From contig JADFYG010000035.1 of NCBI GenBank assembly GCA_015233155.1, positions 1 to 63,937 of the forward strand: a stretch of DNA of 63,937 nucleotides, in the 5' to 3' direction. This stretch comes from Candidatus Rifleibacteriota bacterium (lineage in GTDB: Bacteria > Muiribacteriota > Ozemobacteria > Ozemobacterales > Ozemobacteraceae). This document shows positions 20,119-28,644 of the stretch, piece after piece. The position numbers and the translations under genes were made by a program. Under the pieces are notes generated by a model. The model did not search any database. It saw only the letters and a list, made by a program, of their open reading frames with translations, and had not been told where the DNA came from. Positions within the stretch are counted from its first letter, which is position 1; every line of letters starts with the position of its first letter.

Positions 20119-22106
20119 GCATCGGATGTTTCGGGGGAAAATCCGTCGGCAACAGTCTCGGGCGATCCACCATTGATGACATCGATAAAGATACTGCCAT
20201 AACGGGCAAGTTTGAATACGCCTATTCCCTTGATGAGACGCAGTGAATCGAGATTTTTTGGTTTTATTACCGACATCGAAGTCAATGTGGAGTCGGGAAA
20301 GACCATATATGGCGGAATAGCCTGTTTTCGCGCAACCAACAGGCGCAGCTTTCGCAGATTTTCGAAAAGAGAGGTATCGACGGCTGTGCCCAAAACATTT
20401 TCCGAACCCGCCCGGCCAGGCACAACTACCGATACTGAGGAATGGCGACGCTTTCCCTTGGGCCTGGGAAGAACCGGACGGCCGAGACGAACGCTTCCCG
20501 CACCCTGGCAGAGTTCGAACCCTGATTTAGTAAGCTTGAGAAGCGGATATTCACCATCAGTCACTGCAAGGTGCCCCTGGACGACAAGCTGGTCGATCCA
20601 GGCACGTATGACAGCTTCCGAATGCTCTTTCATTAAACCGAAGACACGCAATGCGGAATGCCCGTTAGCGACTATCCGATCATCGTCTTCACGACCAAGA
20701 AGCACTTTTACGACATAATTTGCACCAAAGCGACTTTCGGTACGATACACCGCGCTGATAATTTTCTGGGCCACAAGCAGTGCTTCATCATCAGGAAGAG
20801 CCTGGGTTTCTCCCAGACAGACATCGCAAGCGCCGCAACCAACTGATTCTGGGAGATCAGATACAGCATCCGTCGGCTTCATTTTCGTTATATTCCCGGT
20901 ATCCGGTGGAGGATACGTCTGACCGAAATGTTCGACAAGCAAACGATGACGACAGACCGGCGCAACTGCGTAACGACCGATTTCCTTCAGTTGTTTTTCC
21001 ATAACGCTACGGCGTTCGGCAGACATCATGCCATCGCGCATAGAGAGTGCACGATGAGTAATGAGATCGCCAATGGAAAAGAACAGCACGCACTCGGCAG
21101 GTTCTCCGTCGCGGCCGGCGCGACCGGATTCCTGCTGGTAATGCTCAATAGATCTGGGCGTATTGGCGTGAATGACATATCTTACGTTGGAGCGATCGAT
21201 ACCCATGCCAAATGCAATGGTTGCAATGACTACATCGAGTCGTTCATGAACAAAATCGTCCTGGACACGGGTACGCACTGCGGCATCGAGGCCGGCGTGA
21301 TATGGGGAACAGGAAACGCCGGCCTTGGCTAAGGCTTTGGCCAGACGATCAACCTCACGCCGGGTTTGCGCGTAAACTATCCCACCCTGGCCGGTGTGTT
21401 TGCCAATGACATCAAGCACCTGACGAGTCTGGTCATGCCGCGAAAAAGCTCTGTAAACGAGGTTGGGGCGGTCGGGATGCCCGATAAACGAAACGGGATC
21501 ACGCATGCCCAGTTGCAGACAGATATCATTCCTTACTGTCGGCGTAGCAGTCGCTGTGAGAGCCAGCCTGGGGACATTCGGAAATTTCGCGAAGAGCGGC
21601 TCCAGTTGACGGTATTCAGGGCGAAACTCATGTCCCCAGTGCGAAACACAATGAGCTTCATCGACGGCAAACAATCCAAGACGTGGCTTCAGAATATCGA
21701 GGAGATTGTTTCCGGCTCCGTTCCCCATGAACCATTCAGGGCTTACATATAATAAATGCAGCGTTCCACGATGAATATCGTGTAATGTGTGTCGCCGCGC
21801 ATCAGCCGATACATGCGAGTGAATGGCTCCTGCCGAAAGCCCGATCTCACGCGCAGCCGCAACCTGATCGTCCATTAAAGCTATCAGCGGAGAAATGACC
21901 AGAACCAATCCGATGCCACACGCCGCTGGCAGCTGGTAACAGAGACTTTTTCCGCCACCGGTCGGCAGAACGACGAGTGCATCGCGGCCTGCCAGAACCA
22001 TCTCGACCGTTTCGCGTTGCAATGGCCGAAAGGTCGAATATCCCCAATATTTCGTCAGCGCCTCATCTGGCGAACGAAAACCTGTGTCACCGGTAACATG
22101 AGTCAT
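20091..22106 (-). CDS. recQ: ATP-dependent DNA helicase RecQ
   Basis: This 3'-5' helicase of 671 residues has motif I TGGGKS (about 50-56), motif II DEAH near 150 followed by CVSHWGHEFRP (the RecQ aromatic-rich loop), motif VI QESGRAGRDG, the RQC zinc site (CRH..., CGACDVC, about 385-435) and a C-terminal HRDC domain (about 585-655). It works in recombination repair and stalled-fork processing. The ATG is at 22106. No partner gene lies directly upstream on the same strand. The last 28 bp overlap the metallo-hydrolase gene tail to tail. The length is a little above that of the 610-residue E. coli protein, mainly because of an extended linker before HRDC. Confidence 0.96.
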   Translation of the reverse strand: MTHVTGDTGFRSPDEALTKYWGYSTFRPLQRETVEMVLAGRDALVVLPTGGGKSLCYQLPAACGIGLVLVISPLIALMDDQVAAAREIGLSAGAIHSHVSADARRHTLHDIHRGTLHLLYVSPEWFMGNGAGNNLLDILKPRLGLFAVDEAHCVSHWGHEFRPEYRQLEPLFAKFPNVPRLALTATATPTVRNDICLQLGMRDPVSFIGHPDRPNLVYRAFSRHDQTRQVLDVIGKHTGQGGIVYAQTRREVDRLAKALAKAGVSCSPYHAGLDAAVRTRVQDDFVHERLDVVIATIAFGMGIDRSNVRYVIHANTPRSIEHYQQESGRAGRDGEPAECVLFFSIGDLITHRALSMRDGMMSAERRSVMEKQLKEIGRYAVAPVCRHRLLVEHFGQTYPPPDTGNITKMKPTDAVSDLPESVGCGACDVCLGETQALPDDEALLVAQKIISAVYRTESRFGANYVVKVLLGREDDDRIVANGHSALRVFGLMKEHSEAVIRAWIDQLVVQGHLAVTDGEYPLLKLTKSGFELCQGAGSVRLGRPVLPRPKGKRRHSSVSVVVPGRAGSENVLGTAVDTSLFENLRKLRLLVARKQAIPPYMVFPDSTLTSMSVIKPKNLDSLRLIKGIGVFKLARYGSIFIDVINGGSPETVADGFSPETSDAQRSISIPS

Positions 22107-22389
22107 TATTCTTTATTCCACAACGTAAAATCCAAATCCTGATTTAGATTCATGTTTCGCCGGAGTATTGTAGACCGTTATAGATTGCATCGCAAGAAAA
22201 CGAGAAAAATGAACTTAACATTACATTTATCATTCTTTACCCATCTTGACTTGTCTCTTAAGACAAAAAGAAGGATATTTTTCACAGATTCTTCAGAAAG
22301 CCTCGTCAGCCTTCCGAACCTGATGGAAACAACCCGGCAGTTATTCAGGAGGGGTGACGAACAAGTCTTTTGAAACGGAGGCAAAACAG

Positions 22390-22677
22390 ATGACATCGGA
22401 AACAAAGTTAACCCCTTGCCCACAACTATTTTCAGGATTTTCCTCCTGGCAGGAACTTGGCAGGTTGGTCTGGGAATGCGATTGCGAAACCCCGGAAGGT
22501 CTCAGCCGATTCGCAATCTGGAAGGAATCAGATCGCACCAAAGCGGGTTTACTGAGGCTTGGCAAACGACTGGAATATCGCCCGGAGACGGAATATATAG
22601 GGCAATCAAACACTCAGATTTCTCAATCCAAAGGGAAAAAGTTCGCTAGCGGCAATATTCAGTTACTAAACGCATGA
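22390..22677 (+). CDS. Small hypothetical protein
   Basis: This is an open frame of 95 codons starting ATG at 22390, eight bases after GGAGG, in the 790-bp space between recQ and the TPR gene. The product is hydrophilic, has no signal peptide, and carries three cysteines (CPQ and CDC). It matches no family I know. The good ribosome site is the main support. It could be a chance frame, because no promoter is obvious and the codon pattern is not compelling. Confidence 0.35.
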   Translation: MTSETKLTPCPQLFSGFSSWQELGRLVWECDCETPEGLSRFAIWKESDRTKAGLLRLGKRLEYRPETEYIGQSNTQISQSKGKKFASGNIQLLNA

Positions 22678-22787
22678 ACGACCTGATCATCGGGATGAAG
22701 ATAAACGCAGCTTACGTCCTTAATGGCTCGGGGCTGTCATAAGTAAGACATTTTGAGAGACGTCTGATTTTCCCCAATATGTGGAGT

Positions 22788-22815
22788 TTACAATTCCTCC
22801 TTTGGTTCGTATAAT
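22788..22815 (+). promoter_or_regulatory. Sigma70-like promoter of the TPR-repeat gene
   Basis: TTTACA (22788-22793) and a perfect TATAAT (22810-22815) are separated by 16 bases. Transcription would start near 22822, giving a leader of about 75 bases that ends with the AGGAGG ribosome site of the gene at 22897. Confidence 0.6.
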
Positions 22816-22896
22816 TAACGGAGTTATCCGTACATTTGACCTGATTTTGGTTGTCGGGAAATCCCTTTCAGAACAAAGTTTATCAGGAGGACGAAA

Positions 22897-24309
22897 ATGG
22901 CTCTTAGAAAACTAGCCCCGGTTAGTCTGATTCTGGGTTTGATTTTACTTTCCAGTGTTTCGTTCGCCAGTATGCAACTTCAACAGGCGAAGCAGGTTTG
23001 TGATCAGGGGAATTTCTCTCAAGCCCTGGCACTCTTTACGACCGTTTCCATGCAAGATCCGGAGCCGTTGGCGGTTAAGGAAGCCAGATATTATATTGGA
23101 TTCTGCAAAGTGCGTCTCCAGGATTATTGGGGCGCTATCGCCGCATATGAAGATTTCCTGAGACAGTATGAAAATGCGAACATGGGAGACAACTTTGCCT
23201 TTATCCCTGACGCTATGTATGTTCTCGGAAGGACATATGAGCAGGTCAATAATATTCCCCAGGCTATAAGCGTTTATCAGCGATGTGCCTACAAATTCGC
23301 CAGTTCGGAATTCTGCGCCAAGAGCCGTGAGCGGCTTGGATTGCTGACTCCTCCGGTGCCAGGCCCCGGTCCGATGCCCGGTCCGATGCCCGGTCCGATG
23401 CCCGGTCCAATGCCCGGTGGCGATCAGGTCATTGATGACATCATCAGAATGGCAAAATCTTCTCCGACCTATGCCCAGCAGGATGAAATACTCCTTTCCG
23501 GACTGAATCGTGCCCAAAACGGAACTCAGGTCCTCAAGCTTGCTCAGGCTGCAAGCTCAAATGCCACCACGGATGAAATCTGTCTTCGTGGAGTAGTTAA
23601 ATGCTACGGAGTAAATGAAGTCATCGCTCTCGCCAAGGGCACTGCTACATATGCCAATCAGGATCAGGTTTGCATACAGGGCGCCAGTCGCTGTATGAGC
23701 CCTGATGATTTCATTCTTCTTGCCAGAGCTGCCGCATCTAATGGCGCCACTGACCAGGTCCTGTCAATGGGTGTTGCGAGATGTACCATGGTAGATGAAG
23801 TTATCAGACTCGCCAAAGCTACTGCCACCTATGCCAAGCAAGATGAGATCTGCATTATGGGTGTCAGGCTCGTGCGGACTTTCGACGAAGCAACCCGCCT
23901 AGCTGGCGCGACTGCAAGCAGCGGCGCAGAACAGCAAGTTCTTGATGAGGCTCGCAAGATTCTTCTCGGAACTCCTGGCTATCCCGGTGGTATGAATCTT
24001 GCCGCCCGCGGGATCAACCCTGGCGACGATACTCCGGCGGCAAAGGCCAAGTCCAACAAGCCACAAACTGCACCTAAGACGGGGAAACCCATCGTAAAGA
24101 AAGCATCTGACAATCCCTTTGAGAATCAAAAGGTTGATAAGGATCTGGTTACTCGTGTAAACGGCTTCATTCAGGCTGTTGCTACCATGAAAAATGTCGA
24201 TGAACGCCGAAAAGCCCTCAAGCCTACCGATCTTTCTATCGACGCGGTAAAAAATGCCATGAAGACGCTTGATGATAAGAACAAGTTCGATAAACTCCAG
24301 GGGAAATAA
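22897..24309 (+). CDS. Secreted TPR protein with six tandem 30-residue repeats
   Basis: This exported protein of 470 residues has a signal peptide (MALRKLAP, hydrophobic core, cleavage near SFA-S). TPR-like helices follow (residues 27-150, with GNFSQALALF, WGAIAAYEDFL and PQAISVYQRC). Then comes a proline linker of four-residue PGPM units encoded by a 12-bp tandem repeat (23368-23415), and six consecutive 30-residue repeats (residues 178-356, DNA 23428-23964). Odd-numbered repeats share TYAxQDE and even-numbered ones share ASSxAxxDxV, so the real unit may be a 60-residue pair. A Lys/Pro-rich linker and a helical tail end the protein. AGGAGG lies seven bases before the ATG. It has its own promoter and a strong terminator, so it stands alone and may be well expressed. 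I do not recognise the repeat family. A periplasmic or surface scaffold is the likeliest role. Confidence 0.85.
   Translation: MALRKLAPVSLILGLILLSSVSFASMQLQQAKQVCDQGNFSQALALFTTVSMQDPEPLAVKEARYYIGFCKVRLQDYWGAIAAYEDFLRQYENANMGDNFAFIPDAMYVLGRTYEQVNNIPQAISVYQRCAYKFASSEFCAKSRERLGLLTPPVPGPGPMPGPMPGPMPGPMPGGDQVIDDIIRMAKSSPTYAQQDEILLSGLNRAQNGTQVLKLAQAASSNATTDEICLRGVVKCYGVNEVIALAKGTATYANQDQVCIQGASRCMSPDDFILLARAAASNGATDQVLSMGVARCTMVDEVIRLAKATATYAKQDEICIMGVRLVRTFDEATRLAGATASSGAEQQVLDEARKILLGTPGYPGGMNLAARGINPGDDTPAAKAKSNKPQTAPKTGKPIVKKASDNPFENQKVDKDLVTRVNGFIQAVATMKNVDERRKALKPTDLSIDAVKNAMKTLDDKNKFDKLQGK
23368..23415 (+). repeat. 12-bp coding tandem repeat (PGPM linker)
   Basis: Four head-to-tail copies of GGTCCGATGCCC are present, the last with one change (GGTCCAATGCCC). 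They encode a Pro-Gly-Pro-Met linker. Such near-identical copies can change number by slippage without breaking the frame. Confidence 0.85.
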
Positions 24310-24332
24310 GTAAGTCTTAGCAGTCTACAAAA

Positions 24333-24364
24333 AAGCGGGCCGCCTATATGGCGGCCCGCTTTTA
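24333..24364 (+). terminator. Rho-independent terminator after the TPR gene
   Basis: The 12-bp arms AAGCGGGCCGCC and GGCGGCCCGCTT flank a TATAT loop and run into T residues, 24 bases after the stop codon. Confidence 0.9.
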
Positions 24365-24544
24365 TTCATTGTGCGATTTATGATGAAGACGATCTGCTTC
24401 AGCCCCCTTCAGAGAAGCTGCTTATCTGACGATTTCGGAATCAAAAGCCACCTTGCATTTTCATGTCATCATTAGAGCACGGGCAAACGCACACTTTTTT
24501 TGCTCCCAGTCAGTGTTTTCGTTTGTTTTTATGTCGTTTTCATT

Positions 24545-24625
24545 GTCATCTCGACCGGAAAGGAGAGATCTCAAAAGGAATAGCCATGCTCCATATATGG
24601 GATTTCTCCCTTCGGTCGAAATGAC
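24545..24625. repeat. Interspersed inverted-repeat element, copy 1
   Basis: The two arms (24545-24572 and 24601-24625) are inverted copies of a sequence whose core is TTCGACCGAAGGGAGAAA. The same core recurs at 33315-33341. This kind of noncoding repeat, built on a CATTTCGACCGAAGGGAG core, is scattered in many bacterial genomes. Short frames reading through it are artefacts. Confidence 0.75.
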
Positions 24626-24860
24626 AGAAGGGAGAAATCACAACCTCGGTTGAAGAGTCACGGAATAATGCGTGAAGCGCATAGATACCTATAAAAGTAC
24701 GCGTTTACCCTGATCATTAGAGGGATTTATGAAAATGTGCGAAACTCAACATAGACTTTCCGTCATGATGCGCAAACAATCCGGGTTACGCGCCACTACA
24801 AGTTCTTTCAGCGCGAGACAGTTACCCTATCCGCCCGGTGCCTTGAACTGGGTTGGATAC

Positions 24861-24909
24861 AAACGCGTGGAGCATGCACTAACGTGCCACTGGCATGCTC
24901 CACGCGTTT
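24861..24909. repeat. Perfect 17-bp inverted repeat
   Basis: AAACGCGTGGAGCATGC (24861-24877) is repeated in inverse at 24893-24909 around a 15-base loop. It sits 59 bp beyond the stop of the minus-strand gene ending at 24968. It could terminate that transcript, although the T tract after the stem is short. Confidence 0.7.
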
Positions 24910-24967
24910 CCAAGAGAGCTTCCAGGTAGATCATCTACCAGCGGTAACCGAAACGATATGCAATTAT

Positions 24968-26371
24968 TTAATTATCACGATCTTCGCTTTTATCGGTGTT
25001 ATCAGCGGAAGGCTTTCGACCCACTGCGGGATCATAGACATGTCTGAGCCCAATTAAATCTTTATCCGTCACTTCAGGTTCCAGGGTTGGCGATGCAATT
25101 CCATAATATAAATTGAAGGCAAAACCTTCCCGGTTTAGTGCCTTCCTGAACCCATCAGGAGTATTTCTCATGATTTGCCTCCACCACCCGAGGCAATCCG
25201 ACAAATTAGACTCCAGACACATGACTGATGACTGAGGGATAGGAATTCTCGCTGCCCAATTGGGTACCGCATTGGAATCTGCGGAGTTGTCGGAGTTAAC
25301 TGTTATTTTGGCGTTGCCATCGGAAAATGGCGACACACCAGATGTCGGAACCCCTGAAGAAGACGAAGTGCTCCTGGATTCCCCGGAATTATCCGAGATG
25401 TCGGCTTTAATCCCGGAGATCTCTTGAGCTAATTTTGATTCAGTCAAAGGTTGCCCCGGGAAGTAATCACTCAAATTCGCTTTGCCGCTCATAAGATCAT
25501 CTTCCGGAAGGGTTTGAGCAAAGAAAGCCTTAAGACTTTTGTCATAAAAAGTATCATCAAGTATCTTTAATTTTTCCTGGTTTGCCTGAATTATTTTAGA
25601 AGCATTCTTCGAATCTGAATTGAAAATTCCCTTAACATACGTGCAAAGATCGTTGTAATTATATTTTGCGCCTGATTTCATTCTGCTGATGAAATGTGGG
25701 ATACCCTCGATAATGATTGGAATTCCGGGTGTAATTCCGGCTTTGGAAATCACTTTGGATGGAGCAACCCCTTTTTCTCGATGCAGCAGGAAAAAATACT
25801 GAATACTGATTCGATCAATCAGTCCCTCGTAAATGACGTGCTCAGCGGGATAATCATCATAGACTCTACCAACCCGGCATGGATTTGTCTGATTCATTCC
25901 CGGATGAATTACCAGGTCTGTGACATAATGGAATGCCCATCCAAAAAAGAAGCCACGGGCAATAACGAGTCGTTCCCCTTCCTCAGCTTGCACTAAGTCG
26001 AAGATTGCGTTAAGCGCTCCCTGGGGGAAATCTCTGTGAACGGTGGAGGATTTGCGCCATATATGGTCGAATATGTCAGGGCCTAAAGTTCCTGCGATGA
26101 AGGCCTTTTGTGGCTTGTTCATATGATCCAGATCAAAATTGTACTTCCCGTCGGAAACTTCATTAGTGAGCATGGCGAATAACTCATCACCAAGAATAGG
26201 CTTGTAAACTGCTGAATGATCCGGCATCTCGACTGCGAACAAATAGATCGCCTGGCCGTAATGCCCATAAAGAGAGCTTGCATAAGCAAACTGTGTAAAA
26301 CAAAAGATCGCGGCGAAGGCAAAAACAACCGCTCGAAAGCCATATCGCCAAACAGTTTGTGAAGTATTCAT
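24968..26371 (-). CDS. Exported zinc-dependent phospholipase C-like protein
   Basis: This protein of 467 residues has a signal peptide (MNTSQTVWRYGFRAVVFAF, then FCFTQFAYA, cleaved before SS). The mature N-terminal half resembles the zinc-dependent phospholipase C fold: an early GHYGQAIYLFA His, GTLGPDIFDHIW, and GWAFHYVTDLVIHPG, which matches the G..SHY..D..HP ligand segment. The C-terminal half is longer and carries a Ser/Gly-rich linker (about 330-350) and no known domain. The ATG at 26371 is chosen because GGAAGGA precedes it and the signal peptide follows at once. An open frame runs 88 codons upstream but looks noncoding. It may act on phospholipids in the envelope or outside the cell. 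This is inferred from the fold motif only. Confidence 0.7.
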   Translation of the reverse strand: MNTSQTVWRYGFRAVVFAFAAIFCFTQFAYASSLYGHYGQAIYLFAVEMPDHSAVYKPILGDELFAMLTNEVSDGKYNFDLDHMNKPQKAFIAGTLGPDIFDHIWRKSSTVHRDFPQGALNAIFDLVQAEEGERLVIARGFFFGWAFHYVTDLVIHPGMNQTNPCRVGRVYDDYPAEHVIYEGLIDRISIQYFFLLHREKGVAPSKVISKAGITPGIPIIIEGIPHFISRMKSGAKYNYNDLCTYVKGIFNSDSKNASKIIQANQEKLKILDDTFYDKSLKAFFAQTLPEDDLMSGKANLSDYFPGQPLTESKLAQEISGIKADISDNSGESRSTSSSSGVPTSGVSPFSDGNAKITVNSDNSADSNAVPNWAARIPIPQSSVMCLESNLSDCLGWWRQIMRNTPDGFRKALNREGFAFNLYYGIASPTLEPEVTDKDLIGLRHVYDPAVGRKPSADNTDKSEDRDN

Positions 26372-26517
26372 AACAAACAGTCCTTCCACTGCAAATTGCC
26401 TGAAGTGAATATTATTTCGATTCTTAAAATTGTAACCAATAATTATCGCTTTTCCAAGGGGTTTCCAGATGTTTCCGAGAGAAATGATTAGATAATAAAA
26501 AATTTTATAAATATATT

Positions 26518-26546
26518 TTGACAAAATGGGTAAAAATGGAGATATT
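26518..26546 (+). promoter_or_regulatory. Promoter-like site upstream of the candidate RNA
   Basis: A perfect TTGACA (26518-26523) is followed after 17 bases by GATATT (26541-26546). It lies in an AT-rich zone and points rightwards into a stretch without coding frames. Confidence 0.5.
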
Positions 26547-26552
26547 CGACTT

Positions 26553-26903
26553 ACCGGGGTACGTTTTCGAACGTTGGTGTTGGTTTCGAGGATCCAACCC
26601 GTTATAGTTGTAATATTAACCCCGGCATCGGCCATCGGAAGAGCAGAAAGGCCGGCTGCCCCCGTAAAAGATTAATACTGGGTTATGAGGAAATGGCCAC
26701 CCTCCCGATGGCATGGTTTCGTGGATCTGGTGCTGGTTGTTGGTTTCCTGGTAGTCTGCGTTAAAGCGGGTTTCAGGTTTTTCATCCAAGGGTATGCGGT
26801 TTAGTTGTGTTCCTGTATAGGTAATGCCTAGTCGTATTCCCCGGATAGCATCAGATCCACCTAGTATGCAAAACCCGACGGCTTTTTTGAGCCGTCGGGT
26901 TTC
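26553..26903 (+). ncRNA. Candidate structured noncoding RNA, about 350 nt
   Basis: A transcript from the promoter at 26518 to the terminator at 26871 would be about 350 nt and has no supported reading frame. Two helices are visible. The first is 14 bp, GTGGATCTGGTGCT (26721-26734) with AGCATCAGATCCAC (26847-26860), with a single G-U pair. The second is GGCATCGGCC (26624-26633) against GGCCGGCTGCC (26650-26660) with a small bulge. GCCATCGG (26631-26638) can also pair with CCGATGGC (26705-26712). It lacks the landmarks of tmRNA, SRP RNA, RNase P RNA and the common riboswitches. No mobile element is adjacent. The family is unknown and the RNA is inferred. Confidence 0.4.
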
Positions 26904-26905
26904 TT
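26871..26905 (+). terminator. Strong intrinsic terminator
   Basis: The 13-bp perfect arms AAACCCGACGGCT (26871-26883) and AGCCGTCGGGTTT (26890-26902) enclose six bases. T-rich sequence follows on the plus strand and TTTTGC on the minus strand. It may act both ways and so could also end the proline peptidase transcript from the right. Confidence 0.85.
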
Positions 26906-27089
26906 TATGTTAATCTTGCGCAACCCCGTGTATATAGCCTTGTTCCGCCTATTATTTTGATTTTTGGCTTGAGATCATTTCCTTCGCCACCTTCGTCGGC
27001 TGAGCCTCAGGATGCCCAGTTGCAATGGATGCAAGATATGTTCGACAGGCATAACATATTATTGCAAGTTGCTCCTGATCCGTTCAATA

Positions 27090-28511
27090 TTAAGTGTTCA
27101 AAAATGATGCCTCTATTTCAGCGACAGTTTTTGGAATCGGTTTTCCAAGAACGCGTGACCCCTCTGAAGTTACGACCACATCGTCCTCAATACGTATTCC
27201 GCCGAAACCCCTGAATGCTGCAACCCGATCGTAATCAATGAAATCCCGATGTCGGGCCTCATTACGCCAGATGTCGATCAGCGCAGGAATAAAGTATATT
27301 CCCGGTTCGACGGTAACAGTAAAATCCGTCTGCAGACGACGTGCAAGCCGCAGATATGCAAGGCCAAACTGCTCGCTGCGTGTCGTCTCTTCATCGTAAC
27401 CAACGAAATCCTCTCCAAGGCTTTCCATGTCGTGAACATCAAGACCGATCATGTGACCAAGCCCATGAGGGAAAAACAGTGCGTGAGCCCCTGCTTCCAC
27501 GGCATCATCAGGGTTCCCCTTCAAAAGTCCGGCTTGTTTCAGACCGGAGGCAATGACTCTGGCCGCGGCGATATGTACATCGCGAAAGAATATCCCTGGT
27601 CGGATCATCTTTATAGCAGTGGTTTGCGCGGCAAGTACGATCTCGTATATTTCACGCTGTGCCGGAGTGAATTTACCGGAAACCGGCACCGTGCGTGTAA
27701 TATCGCTTGAGTAACCAAGTGATGATTCCGCGCCGGAATCGAGCACCAGCAAATCACCCTTGCGCATTATATTCGCATGATTATGGTTGTGTAATATTTC
27801 CCCGCGAACCGAACAGATAGTGGGAAATGATGTTCGCGAGCCAACCTCAAGGACAGCTCCCTCCATTGCGCCAACTATTTCCCTTTCGAAACGGCCTGGA
27901 ACAATTCGCCCAAAAGCACGCGTATACATCGCATGACTGATATCGAGTGCCTTCTCTATCTCCGCAATCTCCGCGGAACTTTTGATCGAGCGTAATTTCA
28001 CGACCGCACGAATAAAATCGGCCGATGCACGTGCTTTCCAGGAACGGGTATCCGCGCCAAGAAGTCGGTCAAGAGTCTGTGTGGTTCGTGCCCGATAGGG
28101 GGGCAATACATGTACATGCCGTCGCGCATTGCACGCGGATTGCAGATATGCTGCAAGCTCCTTTGTCGGATGGGTTTGATGCACTCCTGCGAGACCAGCA
28201 CGATCCGCGGGCAAAGGAAGAGGTCCCATCCAGATTTCGTCGTCAATGGATCGTTCATCGCAAAATAGAATTTCGTCATGAGAGTCGAGGTCAATAACGG
28301 CAGCGAGACTGGATTCCCCAAGACCCCAGAAATATGAAAAAGAGCCATCCTGATGGAAGGAATACGTATTGCCACAGTAATTCATCGGCACCTCTTCGAG
28401 TCCAATAAAAAGCAGGACACCGGTCGCACCAAACGAGTTCATCGTTGAAATCAATGCCTGACGTCGCTCTGTGTAGGTTTCAGCAGGAAACAGGTTTTGT
28501 TGTTCGATCAA
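27090..28511 (-). CDS. M24 aminopeptidase P family protein (Xaa-Pro peptidase)
   Basis: This cytoplasmic metallopeptidase of 473 residues removes N-terminal residues before proline. An N-terminal creatinase-like domain (about 5-150, GATGVLLFIGLEEVPMNY) is followed by the pita-bread domain. Metal ligands appear in VLDSGAESSLGYSSDITRT (two Asp), FFPHGLGHMIGLDVHD (His), FTVTVEPGIYF (Glu) and IRIEDDVVV (Glu). The TTG start at 28511 is chosen because AAGGAG lies eight bases upstream. The frame opens 16 codons earlier without a ribosome site. The SNM1-like nuclease gene lies 133 bp upstream on the same strand, and a hairpin at 28586-28606 lies in the gap. Confidence 0.9.
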   Translation of the reverse strand: MIEQQNLFPAETYTERRQALISTMNSFGATGVLLFIGLEEVPMNYCGNTYSFHQDGSFSYFWGLGESSLAAVIDLDSHDEILFCDERSIDDEIWMGPLPLPADRAGLAGVHQTHPTKELAAYLQSACNARRHVHVLPPYRARTTQTLDRLLGADTRSWKARASADFIRAVVKLRSIKSSAEIAEIEKALDISHAMYTRAFGRIVPGRFEREIVGAMEGAVLEVGSRTSFPTICSVRGEILHNHNHANIMRKGDLLVLDSGAESSLGYSSDITRTVPVSGKFTPAQREIYEIVLAAQTTAIKMIRPGIFFRDVHIAAARVIASGLKQAGLLKGNPDDAVEAGAHALFFPHGLGHMIGLDVHDMESLGEDFVGYDEETTRSEQFGLAYLRLARRLQTDFTVTVEPGIYFIPALIDIWRNEARHRDFIDYDRVAAFRGFGGIRIEDDVVVTSEGSRVLGKPIPKTVAEIEASFLNT

Positions 28512-28644
28512 TTCATCGTCTCCTTTGGATACAATACGGCGAGAATAATGATATACCAATCACAAAATGTTTGTACACATTCATCGGGCGATCCACCTGA
28601 TCGCCCCCGCACATTAACTTCGCACGAATTTTCCGGGGCTTGTG

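Larger units (their letters stand above)
24365..24967. other. Intergenic stretch with repeats, no gene
   Basis: About 600 bp lie between the terminator and the converging exported-protein gene. Short open frames here lack ribosome sites or overlap the repeats. The recognisable content is an interspersed inverted repeat at 24545-24625 and a perfect 17-bp inverted repeat at 24861-24909. The rest shows nothing I can name. Confidence 0.6.
26372..27089. other. 718-bp intergenic stretch holding a candidate RNA unit
   Basis: No convincing protein gene lies here. The stretch holds a plus-strand promoter (26518-26546), a segment that can fold (26624-26860) and a strong terminator (26871-26905), listed separately. 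The 185 bp from the terminator to 27089 show nothing I can identify. Confidence 0.6.

Noticed and set aside
23368..23415. CRISPR-like or noncoding repeat
   Set aside because: The 12-bp units are contiguous, in frame and encode a Pro/Gly/Met linker. There are no spacers.
24453..24653. Short frame across the interspersed repeat
   Set aside because: Its residues come from the inverted repeat itself, a common artefact of such elements.
26575..26660. tRNA-like TGG...TTCGAGGATCCAACCC on the minus strand
   Set aside because: The T-loop does not match, and no acceptor or anticodon stem of seven and five pairs can be formed.
26620..26720. Cyclic di-GMP, cobalamin or RNase P RNA identity for the structured segment
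   Set aside because: The conserved cores of these families are absent. Only loose resemblances such as GAGGAAA were found.
28586..28606. GGGCGATC/GATCGCCC hairpin as a terminator
   Set aside because: No T tract follows on the minus strand, so I list it only as a hairpin in the gap between two co-directional genes.
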